Origin: Aeoliella straminimaris
GTDB taxonomy: Bacteria; Planctomycetota; Planctomycetia; Pirellulales; Lacipirellulaceae
Length of the DNA: 64,000 bases
NCBI RefSeq assembly: GCF_024054565.1
Contig: NZ_JAMXLR010000006.1
Span: 62,001 to 126,000, forward strand
Direction of reading: 5' to 3'
Shown: in pieces, positions 47,505 to 56,332 of the stretch
Position numbering within the stretch: the first letter of the stretch is position 1
How the letters are laid out: each line of letters begins with the position of its first letter
The notes under the pieces: generated by a model
Told to the model about the DNA's origin: nothing
Database searches by the model: none
The model's input: the letters and a program-made list of their open reading frames with translations, nothing else
Position numbers and translations under genes: made by a program

Positions 47505-48089
47505 CTAGTCGATCCATCCTTTGCCCATTGCGCGCAAGGCTTTCAGCACACGATGCTGCGCCACGCGGGCTGCACCCAAGGTCATGCCCATATCGTCCGC
47601 CACCTGCTGCGCCGGCTCTTCGTCGAGAACGATCCGCTCGAAGACCTGCATACTTTGGGGACTGAAACGGTCGGCAATCTGGTCCAACAAGTACTCCACA
47701 ATGTAACGGTTGTGTTCCCGATCCCAGGCAGCCGTCAGGGGACTGCTGGGGTCGGCCAATTGGTCCGCCAATTCAGAAAGGTCGGGCCCTGCCTGATCGG
47801 GCCTGGAGCCTCGCTTCTGCCACAAGCGATGTAGACGATTTGATGTTATTTTCCGCAGCCAGTTTCGGAAAGCTCCCGGCCGCCCATTGTGCTCGAACTT
47901 GCCAATCTGCTGCATCACAGCCGACATCACCTCTTGGCGGACGTCGTCGGCGTCGTGCGACTGGACCTGATGTGCGCGTAACCACGACATTACCAGAGCA
48001 TCATACACCTCGGCGAACTCCTGCCATGAATCGCCCGTGGTTGTATCGCGTACGCGTTCAAGAAGCGTCAGTCGTGTAAATTTCGACAT
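47505..48089 (-). CDS. ECF-family RNA polymerase sigma factor linked to a Ser/Thr kinase
   Basis: 194 residues. Region 2: DADDVRQEVMSAVMQQIGKF and GAFRNWLRKITSNRLHRLW. Region 4: QQVADDMGMTLGAARVAQHR followed by VLKALRAMG. A sigma region of this form beside a Ser/Thr kinase gene belongs to the planctomycete ECF-STK type groups. The kinase that follows carries its own zinc-finger anti-sigma-like N-terminus, which could hold this sigma factor. Confidence 0.9.
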   Translation of the reverse strand: MSKFTRLTLLERVRDTTTGDSWQEFAEVYDALVMSWLRAHQVQSHDADDVRQEVMSAVMQQIGKFEHNGRPGAFRNWLRKITSNRLHRLWQKRGSRPDQAGPDLSELADQLADPSSPLTAAWDREHNRYIVEYLLDQIADRFSPQSMQVFERIVLDEEPAQQVADDMGMTLGAARVAQHRVLKALRAMGKGWID

Positions 48090-48598
48090 CGCGCGCAGGC
48101 CCCCAGCACCCGCTTGGTCCAGTTCTCGCCAGCTTCACTGCTGATCCACACCAACTCGCCTGCATCATGCAATCACAATTACGGAGAACGGAAGGCAGTT
48201 CTTTGTGCCCCGGACCAGAGATCAGTATCGCGCATAAACCCTTGCCGAACAATAGATTACGACATCGGCGCGGTGGTTCGCAAGAAAAGGCACTTCCATT
48301 TTCGCGATTTGCCGTAATTAAATCGCCGCTGCGACTGCTTTCCTTATGTGCGACACGCCGCGGTCACCCGACATGGGCGAACTGGGGAGCTCGGAGTGAC
48401 GACAGCATGGTGGCAAACCACATGCCCTGGTCGTTACGGCCCTCCAGAAAACATGCTGATTGCCGCCATCCCCACTTGTGGGGGATACGGCAATACACCG
48501 TCGCATTGCAAGCTGTAGCGGTATACCACTCCTACCTGGAGTACGGGGCCGCGAACGAAGAGAGGCAGAGTCCTAGGTACGTAATGGGAAGTTTAGCC
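48090..48598. other. divergent intergenic region between sigma and FixJ-type genes
   Basis: About 500 bases without a convincing gene. A frame is open through most of it but its translation has no conserved character. A strong hairpin lies at 48460-48493 (TTGCCG, ATCCCC, GGGGAT, CGGCAA) without a T-run, in what would be the leader of the response regulator gene. Confidence 0.45.
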
Positions 48599-49306
48599 AT
48601 GCACGATAAGAATCAAGAGTTTGTCTACCTGATCGAAGACGATCTGGAGACCCGCAATTCATTGAAGGCCTGCTGCCAGCAGGCCGGATATCAAGTGCAT
48701 TGCTTTGATTCGGCCGAACAGTTCCTGGCTGCCGAGCCACACCAACGGCCTTGCTGCGCGGTGGTCGATATTCGCCTCAGCGGTGGCATTACCGGCATTG
48801 CGCTGCAATCGGAACTCAAGCGTCGCAGCATCAGCGTTCCCACCATTGTCATCAGCGGCTATGCGGACGTTCGTACGGCAGTCAACTGCATGCGTCTGGG
48901 GGCCACCACGTTGCTGGAGAAACCTATTCCTCCCTCTGACTTGCTGAACGCCATTTCGGATGCCATCGAGCGGGACAAGGTGCGCCACGTGATTAGCGAG
49001 CACGTGCACAAGCTGCAGTCGTCTCTCAATCAGCTCACGGGCCGTGAACTGGAAGTGCTCGATTCGCTGCTGGCCGGCAAGCTGAACAAGCAGATCGCCT
49101 TGGAGTTGGACGTTTCGCAGCGGACCATCGAGGTCGATCGCTCGCGGATTCTCAAAAAATTCAACGCAGCCAATGCGGCGGAGCTGGCGGTCAAGGCAAC
49201 CGAGCTGAAAATGCTCAAAGGGCTGAATTGCCGCTTCGACCCGGCCGAAGCATCCCCCACGGGATCGGCGCTGGCCATGCTACAGAGGTCGGTAGGAGCC
49301 AACTGA
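48599..49306 (+). CDS. FixJ/NarL-type response regulator
   Basis: About 235 residues from ATG 48599 with GGGAAG eight bases upstream; an ATG 15 bases earlier is an alternative. Receiver domain: EDD at 13-15, phospho-acceptor Asp57 in CAVVDIRLSG, Ser86 in VISGYAD, Lys108 in LLEKPIPP. A LuxR-type helix-turn-helix spans about 145-205 (LTGRELEVLDSLLAGKLNKQ, IALELDVSQRTIEVDRSRIL). No sensor kinase is adjacent; the histidine kinase partner must be elsewhere. Divergent from the sigma/kinase pair. Confidence 0.9.
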   Translation: MHDKNQEFVYLIEDDLETRNSLKACCQQAGYQVHCFDSAEQFLAAEPHQRPCCAVVDIRLSGGITGIALQSELKRRSISVPTIVISGYADVRTAVNCMRLGATTLLEKPIPPSDLLNAISDAIERDKVRHVISEHVHKLQSSLNQLTGRELEVLDSLLAGKLNKQIALELDVSQRTIEVDRSRILKKFNAANAAELAVKATELKMLKGLNCRFDPAEASPTGSALAMLQRSVGAN

Positions 49307-49349
49307 CCGCACGCCGACCGGTGGGACAACCACCCGTGCTTGGGCGGCG

Positions 49350-51098
49350 TTAAATCGACTCGCGCTCAAGCACGATGCGTCGCCAGAGTTCGAACGTCAG
49401 CAGCATCCACAGCCGTAGGCCGTAGCGTCCAGGCCCTTCCTCCGTGCTGTAGTCCAACAGTTGCCGGACACGCTGATGCTGAAACAGCCCGGCCTGGTCG
49501 AGCGCGCGGCGGCTCAGTACCTTGCGAGCATAGCGCCGCAGCTCGCCGCGGAACCAGAAGTTCACCGGCACCCGCATGCCACTTTTGGGGCGGTCGATCA
49601 CCGACGGTGGCAACGCATCGGCGTAGGCTCGTTTGAGGATCACTTTCTCCACCCCGCGGTTCAACTTCAGCCGGGGCGGGATCTGCATGCTGAGCTGGAC
49701 GATCTGCCCGGCGAACAATGGAGCCAACGGCACCAGACCCGCCGCACCGGTCATCCGCTCGACCTTGGGCAGGATGAGCTGTGCTCCTTTCAAGCGAATG
49801 TTGATCGCCATCAGCTTGTTCAAAAAGTGCCGCGGCTGGTCCGTCCGGAAGAATGGACTCAGCACTTGCTCCAGGTCTCGCTCGAAGTCGATCTCGTGCG
49901 CCGCTTCCGGTGTGAGCAGCCGCAAGATCTCCTCATAGGCCCGGCGGTACGATGCCAGGTAGGCTTGCTCTCGAAAGCGTTTGTGGCGTTCGATGCCACC
50001 GTACCAATGCTGCAACAGCATCGGCAGGTTCTTGGGTCCGCCAAAGCAGGGATCGCCCCCTTCGCCGTTCAACACCACGCGGTGCTCGCGGGCCACCAGT
50101 CGCGATAGTTCGTAGTTGGGCATCGTGATCGGGTCGCCGATCGGATCGTCCAACTGCCAGATCATCTCCCGCAGCCGCGGCAGGAAGTCGCGGGGCCGCA
50201 GCAGTACCTCGTGGTGCGACGTGCCGGCGCGATCGGCCACTTCGCGAGCGAAGGACAGTTCGTTGGGATAGCGTGGCCCGAAGTGCAACGCATAGGTCCG
50301 CACCCGGCCTGGAGCCTGTCGAGCGGCTTCGGCAGCCACCAGGCTCGAGTCGAGCCCTCCTGACAGGAACACTCCCACTGGCCCGGTGGGATTCAAACGC
50401 TGAGACACCGCTTGAGAGATGGCCGAGCGAAAGTCGGCCACGATCTCCTGCTCGTCGCGCTGGTCGGTGGCTTCCTGCAACTCGGGTCGGAAGTACCGCA
50501 CCACCTGCGGCGAAGAGTCGCCGGCAAAAGTCGCCACGTGCCCGGCGGGCAGGGCCAGTACCCCCTCGAGCATCGTATGTGGCGGTGGCACGAAGCTGAA
50601 CGCCAGGTATTGGGCCAGCGACGCGGTACGCAGCCGGCGGGGAAAACCGGGCACGGCCAAGATACCCTTGGGCTCCACGGCAAAGAACCACCGCCCTGCA
50701 TGGTGGCCGTAGTATAGGCTTCGCCCGCCAGCCGGATCACGAACCAGGTGCATCGCACGGCCATCGAACAATACCATCACAAAGTCGCCCTGCACCTGCA
50801 GTAGAGTACGGCTGCCGTGTTGCAGATAGTGAGCAAGCAGTCGCGCGAGCGGTGGCCCTTCTCCAGGGGGCAGCGCGGTAAAGTAACCGGCCGCCGCGAC
50901 AAAGGCATCTCCCTGGTGGTACACGCCCCCGTGGCCGATGCCCAGCCCCTCGGTCTGTGTTGCATGATCGTAACCAACCGAGATTTTGGGATGCTCCTCC
51001 CATCGCGGCTGGCCACCACCGCGGTGGGCGAGCGTACGCCCCATGACCTCGAGCTGCTGGCGATCGGGAGAGCCGTTGAATCCAAACAAAGCCGACAT
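49350..51098 (-). CDS. asparagine synthase-like ATP-dependent amide ligase without the glutaminase cysteine
   Basis: 582 residues. The C-terminal synthetase domain is complete: PP-loop VGVFLSGGLDSSLVAAEAA (SGGLDSS at 246-252), GPRYPNELSFAREVADRAG, and LNGEGGDPCFGG. The N-terminal glutaminase-like domain is kept as a fold (FVMVLFDGRAMHLVRDPAGG) but begins MSALFGFNG, so the catalytic Cys2 of AsnB is a Ser and the RGPD motif reads HRGGG. It should therefore not take ammonia from glutamine. It may use free ammonia, another amine, or act like beta-lactam synthetase or lasso-peptide cyclase. Last gene of a tightly packed set. Confidence 0.85.
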   Translation of the reverse strand: MSALFGFNGSPDRQQLEVMGRTLAHRGGGQPRWEEHPKISVGYDHATQTEGLGIGHGGVYHQGDAFVAAAGYFTALPPGEGPPLARLLAHYLQHGSRTLLQVQGDFVMVLFDGRAMHLVRDPAGGRSLYYGHHAGRWFFAVEPKGILAVPGFPRRLRTASLAQYLAFSFVPPPHTMLEGVLALPAGHVATFAGDSSPQVVRYFRPELQEATDQRDEQEIVADFRSAISQAVSQRLNPTGPVGVFLSGGLDSSLVAAEAARQAPGRVRTYALHFGPRYPNELSFAREVADRAGTSHHEVLLRPRDFLPRLREMIWQLDDPIGDPITMPNYELSRLVAREHRVVLNGEGGDPCFGGPKNLPMLLQHWYGGIERHKRFREQAYLASYRRAYEEILRLLTPEAAHEIDFERDLEQVLSPFFRTDQPRHFLNKLMAINIRLKGAQLILPKVERMTGAAGLVPLAPLFAGQIVQLSMQIPPRLKLNRGVEKVILKRAYADALPPSVIDRPKSGMRVPVNFWFRGELRRYARKVLSRRALDQAGLFQHQRVRQLLDYSTEEGPGRYGLRLWMLLTFELWRRIVLERESI

Positions 51099-51104
51099 AC
51101 CGCG

Positions 51105-51599
51105 CTACTCGTCTCCGGCATCGGCTTGGGGCGGCGCAGCGGCCTGTTTTTTCAGCCACCGCTGCCAGGCGGTCGCTTCCGCGGCCAACGGACCGTCCGG
51201 CTTTTCGGCCAACGCTGCAAACCTCTCGCCGGCTTCGCCGTAGTCCTCTTCCAGCACCGCACACATGGCGAGCTTGTAACGACACTTATGCCCCTCGAGT
51301 GTCGTGGGGTGGTTGTCGACGGTCCATTGAAACCACTTCTTCGCCTGTGGCATGTCGTCTTGCGCCAAGTACGCCTTGCCCAGAAACAACCCGGCGCGGC
51401 TGCAAAACTTGCTGTTGGGATGCGCCGTCACAAAGGCTTCGAGCGGGCCGGTTGCCTCTTTGTACTTTCCGTCGACCACCAACTGGCGGCCGGCAAGAAA
51501 CTCGTCTCGCTCGGCCGTGCCGGCGCCGTTGCCACAACTCGTGCAGCCTAACACCACTGCGACGATCGCCACTAGTCGTTTCGAATTCTTCCAATTCAT
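51105..51599 (-). CDS. small TPR-containing lipoprotein
   Basis: 164 residues. Signal peptide SKRLVAIVAVVLGCTSC ends in a Cys that may be lipidated (TSC). Residues 35-125 have two to three tetratricopeptide-like helices (FLAGRQLVVDGKYKEATGPL, GLFLGKAYLAQDDMPQAKKW, YKLAMCAVLEEDYGEAGERF). Six bases separate it from the asparagine synthase-like gene and 15 from the upstream gene, so it is part of that operon. No specific function. Confidence 0.75.
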   Translation of the reverse strand: MNWKNSKRLVAIVAVVLGCTSCGNGAGTAERDEFLAGRQLVVDGKYKEATGPLEAFVTAHPNSKFCSRAGLFLGKAYLAQDDMPQAKKWFQWTVDNHPTTLEGHKCRYKLAMCAVLEEDYGEAGERFAALAEKPDGPLAAEATAWQRWLKKQAAAPPQADAGDE

Positions 51600-51614
51600 G
51601 TCCCACCCTTTCGT

Positions 51615-52589
51615 TCAGCCAAAGCTCACGGACTCGTAGCCTCCGGCTTGCTGTGTATCGAGCACGGCGGCTAGCGCCACTTGCTCCTCAAACGCCTGAG
51701 ACAACCCGCTCAGCAGCATCCCGTACCCAATATAGTCGAGCGGAATGGCATAGTCGTCCTTGGCCGGCAACAGTGGTCGCAGCCGTCGGATTCGCTGCAC
51801 ATCCACAGGGAACAGTCCGAGGTCGATAAACGGACGATCGCGGGGCGGCAACTGAAGTTGTCGTTCGACGCGCTCGATCATCTTCCCTCCATGACGAGTG
51901 GCATCGTGCAGCAGATAAACCGGCAGGTCGGGCTGCTCGCGAAGCAACGTTTCGACGCGCCCCGCAATGTAGCTGGGGTAGCCCGTCTCCGATACGACCA
52001 GACACCGCTGGCTGGCATGGAAGCCATTTTTGACGAACAGATCGACCAAGATGTCGCGTTCGACAATCAAAATCGATTCGACACCGTAGTCGTAGATATC
52101 TGGCTCTTCCCACTCCGGGGGTGGCTGGTGCAAGCTTGGCTTCAGCAGCAGGCGGGGCACCCTCCTACCTGCCGCGTGCCACTTACGGATGGCGGCTTCC
52201 ATAACTTTGCGGTTGGGCCGGTGGAACAGTAGCCGCCAACCGCTGCCAAGAATAACCAGCAGTCCCAAAGCCAGCAGGATGCCCCAGCCCATGCCACCAC
52301 CTGCCTGCGCTGCAAATAGCGCCATCGCCACCATGACACCGCCGATCGCCATAAACACTGCCAAACCGGCCCCCGAGCCGCAACCCTTGAGCTCCCGCCG
52401 GCAGTAGGCCGTTGCCAGCTGGTTCTTCGTAAAATAATAGGTGTCGTTGCTACTGGCGTTGGCCACCAGGGCCAGAAAGCGGGCGTCGCTAATTTGGTCG
52501 CGTTTTGGGTCGAGCGCGAATTGATAGCCGCACGAGCAGGTCATGCCGTACTTGTGTTTCTGGTTATGGCCACACTCCGGGCACTTCAT
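51615..52589 (-). CDS. membrane protein with N-terminal zinc ribbon and C-terminal Toprim-like domain
   Basis: 324 residues. A zinc ribbon is at the start (CPECGHNQ and CSCG, cysteines at 3, 6, 18 and 20). Two membrane helices lie at about 75-95 and 102-122. The C-terminal 150 residues have ESILIVERDILVDLF (Glu177), VVSETGYPSYIAGRVETLLR and PVYLLHDATRHGGKM (Asp229), arranged like the Toprim fold of topoisomerase VI subunit A/Spo11 (IVEKDAVF..GKGYPD..LVDADPHG). The second Asp of DxD is a Thr, so catalysis is doubtful. Overlaps the upstream cupin gene by four bases. Toprim similarity is my inference from pattern. Confidence 0.65.
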   Translation of the reverse strand: MKCPECGHNQKHKYGMTCSCGYQFALDPKRDQISDARFLALVANASSNDTYYFTKNQLATAYCRRELKGCGSGAGLAVFMAIGGVMVAMALFAAQAGGGMGWGILLALGLLVILGSGWRLLFHRPNRKVMEAAIRKWHAAGRRVPRLLLKPSLHQPPPEWEEPDIYDYGVESILIVERDILVDLFVKNGFHASQRCLVVSETGYPSYIAGRVETLLREQPDLPVYLLHDATRHGGKMIERVERQLQLPPRDRPFIDLGLFPVDVQRIRRLRPLLPAKDDYAIPLDYIGYGMLLSGLSQAFEEQVALAAVLDTQQAGGYESVSFG

Positions 52590-53317
52590 GGGGCCTGCTC
52601 GCAGATGCGGCGTTCGGCGGGCGATAGCTTGGCAGCCGACACCCCGTCGACAATGGTGCGATTGACCATCGGGTGGTCGTCGCGATGAGGACCAAAGTCG
52701 CTATCGGGGTGAAACGCAATGACCGACAGCGACTGCTCGGTGGTATGGAAGCTGTGCAGCCCCTCGGGCTCGATGACGAACACGTCGCCCGCCTCGAGCG
52801 GCACCCGCTCGCCTTGCAACTGACAATGGCCGCTACCTCGGCAGATGAGTCCTGCGCGGAAAGACGGATGCGTGTGCGCGGTCTGTGCGGTACCGGGAGG
52901 AATGACCAGCAGGTTCAGGCACGCCTGCCCTCGCACCACTGGCGAGACAAGCAGCGTGTCGCTGCAACCATCGATGTACTGCAGTCGGCCCACTCGCTCC
53001 ACTGGACCGCCCAATTGAAAGAGCCCTCGGTAACCAAGCTGGGTGATCACCAACCCGCTGCCTGAACCACCGATCTTGCCCGAGCCGGGCTGGGAGAAGT
53101 ACATGCCAGCGCGGAGGTCGAAGATTCCCGACCCGCCGACCAATTCCGAACTACCGGTTTGCACGTATCCAAAGTGCGTCGCGTTGTCGGGCAGCTTGAG
53201 CTCGGAATTGTTCCAAGCGCCAACCTGAAACGGCTGACCAGCATGCACTAGCTGCTGCAACAGGCCCGCCGTGAGCGTGTGTTTGCTGAAAGTTTCGTCG
53301 CGATAGATCGTCGTCAT
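52586..53317 (-). CDS. cupin-domain protein
   Basis: 243 residues. The C-terminal half is a single cupin: PGTAQTAHTHPSFRAGLICR (His-x-His motif one), GHCQLQGERVPLEAGDVFVI and EPEGLHSFHT (motif two). The N-terminal half is beta-rich and may be a degenerate second cupin (DLRAGMYFSQPGSGKIGGS). GGGAGCC precedes the start. It is the first gene of the cupin/Toprim-like/TPR/asparagine synthase unit and may supply an oxidation or sugar-binding step, or sense a metabolite. Confidence 0.8.
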   Translation of the reverse strand: MTTIYRDETFSKHTLTAGLLQQLVHAGQPFQVGAWNNSELKLPDNATHFGYVQTGSSELVGGSGIFDLRAGMYFSQPGSGKIGGSGSGLVITQLGYRGLFQLGGPVERVGRLQYIDGCSDTLLVSPVVRGQACLNLLVIPPGTAQTAHTHPSFRAGLICRGSGHCQLQGERVPLEAGDVFVIEPEGLHSFHTTEQSLSVIAFHPDSDFGPHRDDHPMVNRTIVDGVSAAKLSPAERRICEQAP

Positions 53318-53407
53318 GTAGGGCTCCCGAATCCAGCGTCATTGTACCTCGCTCGCGAGGCGACGCTAGCTTGAGAGCCGCAGGAATGCAGAGCGACCTA
53401 TCGAGTA

Positions 53408-56332
53408 TTACATGGCGTTGCGACCGGCCTGCAGCAGCGTGAGAGGCTGGGCTCGACCTATGCGGAACGCGGGCCACAGGGCAGCCACCAGGCACAGGCC
53501 CAGCGCGGCCGCGAACCCCCAAGCCAAGTGGCTCCAGGGGATGATGAACGTCGGCGGTCCGCCGAAGAACGCTCCCGAGTAACGACTCATACCAACCCCG
53601 CACCAGCCAGCAATCAGACCGAAGGCCAAACTCACCAGACAGGTCACCAGCCCAATCAGCATGGCTTCGGCCAGCACCATGCGAACCAGTTCGCCGCGTG
53701 TGGTGCCAATGGCCCGCAAGATGGCCATCTCCCACCTGCGGGCCCGGACCGACGCGATGATCGTATTCACCACGGCCAGCGACGTAATGGCCAGTGTCAC
53801 CAGCGGCAGTTGACTCATGCCCCAGATTACGCCGTCGGCCCGCTTCGCGATGCTGCGGTGCACGTTCTCGGTGGCGGTCAATCGAGCGAACGGACGGTAG
53901 GCGGTCACTTGGCCCACACCGGCCGCGGAGAATGTCTCGCCGGCGCTTTGTTCGGCAAGCGTCTGCATCGACTCTTCGATTTCGGCAATCGACTGGGTAC
54001 CATCAAAATTCAGCCAAAAGAACTCGGTGCGATCGCCGAGGCCAAAGTCGCGATGAACGCGATCGTATTCGGCCAGCACGATACCGCCGGTACGTACGAA
54101 GTGTCGCCGGACGCCAGAAAACTTGGTAAACCACTGCCAACCGGGCAGCGACACAACGCCGACAATCTCGTACTCCACGTTCTTTTCTGGCGTGGCGGGG
54201 GGCGTAAACTGCAACGTGTCGCCGAGGCCTTTGCCGGTCGCCATCTCGTAATCTTCCGACACCAGGCAACCATTGCCCGCGGCGATCATTCGGGCCGCTT
54301 CGGCGGCCGTGCCCTCCACGAATCGCATCTGCAACATTGGCGTCTCGCCGCCAATGGCCTGCGCGGCATCGAGCCCAATCACCACGGCGTTGTCTTTGCC
54401 CATGCCACGCGGAGCTTGTCCCTCGGGCCACACGACCTTCGCCTGCTCCAAGGCCAGCGGCAACACACCGGGAGCGACACCGGCAATCTGCGACACTTCG
54501 GCGGTTTGCTCGCTGTCGAGTCCAATTGGCTGGAATCCCACAATGGCATCGGGCATCCATTTGCCGGGCAGGAATGGCTCGAGCATCGAGTAACCCCAGG
54601 TTTGCGCCGAGACGTAAAGCGCCAAACCCGATGCCAAAGCGAGCGTCGCGCCGAGCGTCCGCCACAGGTTGCTCGAAAGGTGACCGCGCAACAGCAGCGG
54701 ATCGAGACGCAGCACCCATGCGAGTAGCGGACCGAGAACGCGTTCGCTGGCGATGATCGCCGCCGGGGTAACCATGGCCATGCCGATGAGGAGACTCGGA
54801 TAGCAGACGATCGCCCACAACTTGATGCGGGTGGCATCCTCCATCGAGACGAAGAACACCGACACGGGGGCAATCAGAATGAGCATCAATCCCACGACCA
54901 GGCAGAGCCAGGGCCACCGCCGGGGTAAATCATCGGAGTTGGGCGAGATCGCGTCGAGCGGGCGGATCCGCATCGCCTGCCAGGCAGGTACGACGGCAGC
55001 GCCCAATGCGCCGACCATCACACTCACGCCAGTCAGCCAGACGCAGGTCCAACCGAGTGTCGCTCCGTTGGCGAACAAATCTGGTTTGCTGGCCGCGGCG
55101 ATGCTCAGAATCACCCACCCGGCCAGCAGCCCCCCAATCCAACCGACGAGGGCCAGGGCAAGGCTTTCGAAAGCGATAATCATGGCTATCTGCCCGCGCG
55201 ATAGAGCAATGGCCCGCAACATCGCGAACTCGCGGCTACGCTCACTAACCCCCATGCTCAACGTGCTAAAGATGATGAATACGGCCGCCAGGGTCGCCAG
55301 TCCCGTGGCCGAGTAGGCTTGCGTGAGCTTCTGCGAAACCGAACCGCTTTCGGCCAGACCTTCGCGAACCGAATCAAAGTCAACCGCTTGCAGCGGCGGC
55401 CGCATCTCCGCCAAACGTTCATCCCATGCCTGGTGAAAAGCGGGCACGTCGAATCCGTCGCGTAGTGCGATCTGCAACAGTGCAGGCGATGAATCGTAGC
55501 CGTTGACGATGTCGGCCGTATCGAAGCGGACGTACACGGCGTTCGTAGCCAGCATCGACGACATGCCGGTGGGAATCGACATGCCGCTTCCGGCACTGCC
55601 ACCTGAACCGCTGCGGCCCGTCTTTGCTTCTGCGGTGGCCGCACCATTGCGACTCGCGTTATTGCCACGGTTGGCACGGCCACCACGGCCACGTCGTCGA
55701 CCGCCGGGGGCCTGAGGTGCTTGTTCAACAATGCCCACCACCTGCATCCGAACCTGATTGGCGACGGTCGTTACATTGATCTCATCGCCAACGCCCACCT
55801 TCAAACTATTGGCCGCGCCGCGACTGAGCACCGCCTCGGGCTGCGTGGGCGAGTCACCGGAAAGCCACTCCCCATCGACCATCTCGTACGCCCCTTCGGT
55901 GGCATTGGTCGCTACCAGCATGGGCCCGATGGGTGGTGCTCCATTGACGGGTGGCTTCGCGCCGATCAACAGCCCCACCGAGCTTTCGTCCGCGGCCTGG
56001 TCGGTAACGGCGGCCGTCACGCTGGCGCGCGATTGTGCGATAGGGTTCACTTCCAGCACGCCGGCATCGTCCCGCAACGCGGAGATCACCTGCTCGCCCA
56101 TCTTGGGTGTCGCGCCTGGTCGACCACCCGCTGGCACGACCAACAGGTCGTAGCGCCCCAAGTACTTGGTGGCGTTCTCGTCGAACTGCGAAACCAGCGC
56201 ATCGTAACCACTCACCACCCACGCCACGGCGGCCGCGGCCGCCACCACCGCCAGGCTGGTCAGAATCACCCGAGCCGGATGCACTCGCATTTGAGCGAGC
56301 ACAAGCTTTAGTACGAGCCTATTGCCCTCCAT
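53408..56332 (-). CDS. ABC transporter permease with two FtsX/MacB-type domains
   Basis: 974 residues. First half: membrane helix 1 (ARVILTSLAVVAAAAAVAWV), a large extracytoplasmic domain (about 45-330), and three helices with LAAVFIIFSTLSMGVSERSR and EFAMLRAIALSRGQIAMIIA, the FtsX motif. Second half repeats this, ending with IIASVRARRWEMAILRAIGT. The double arrangement is that of MacB/LolC-E type transporters that work on extracytoplasmic substrates such as lipoproteins or toxic peptides. Its start overlaps the ATPase gene by 14 bases. Confidence 0.9.
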   Translation of the reverse strand: MEGNRLVLKLVLAQMRVHPARVILTSLAVVAAAAAVAWVVSGYDALVSQFDENATKYLGRYDLLVVPAGGRPGATPKMGEQVISALRDDAGVLEVNPIAQSRASVTAAVTDQAADESSVGLLIGAKPPVNGAPPIGPMLVATNATEGAYEMVDGEWLSGDSPTQPEAVLSRGAANSLKVGVGDEINVTTVANQVRMQVVGIVEQAPQAPGGRRRGRGGRANRGNNASRNGAATAEAKTGRSGSGGSAGSGMSIPTGMSSMLATNAVYVRFDTADIVNGYDSSPALLQIALRDGFDVPAFHQAWDERLAEMRPPLQAVDFDSVREGLAESGSVSQKLTQAYSATGLATLAAVFIIFSTLSMGVSERSREFAMLRAIALSRGQIAMIIAFESLALALVGWIGGLLAGWVILSIAAASKPDLFANGATLGWTCVWLTGVSVMVGALGAAVVPAWQAMRIRPLDAISPNSDDLPRRWPWLCLVVGLMLILIAPVSVFFVSMEDATRIKLWAIVCYPSLLIGMAMVTPAAIIASERVLGPLLAWVLRLDPLLLRGHLSSNLWRTLGATLALASGLALYVSAQTWGYSMLEPFLPGKWMPDAIVGFQPIGLDSEQTAEVSQIAGVAPGVLPLALEQAKVVWPEGQAPRGMGKDNAVVIGLDAAQAIGGETPMLQMRFVEGTAAEAARMIAAGNGCLVSEDYEMATGKGLGDTLQFTPPATPEKNVEYEIVGVVSLPGWQWFTKFSGVRRHFVRTGGIVLAEYDRVHRDFGLGDRTEFFWLNFDGTQSIAEIEESMQTLAEQSAGETFSAAGVGQVTAYRPFARLTATENVHRSIAKRADGVIWGMSQLPLVTLAITSLAVVNTIIASVRARRWEMAILRAIGTTRGELVRMVLAEAMLIGLVTCLVSLAFGLIAGWCGVGMSRYSGAFFGGPPTFIIPWSHLAWGFAAALGLCLVAALWPAFRIGRAQPLTLLQAGRNAM

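Noticed and set aside
48167..48598. 144-residue N-terminal extension of the FixJ-type regulator
   Set aside because: Frame is open but the sequence has no conserved character, and a receiver domain starts normally at 48599.
53528..54727. 399-residue plus-strand ORF inside the ABC permease
   Set aside because: Antisense shadow of the permease; His/Gln/Arg-rich with no domain.
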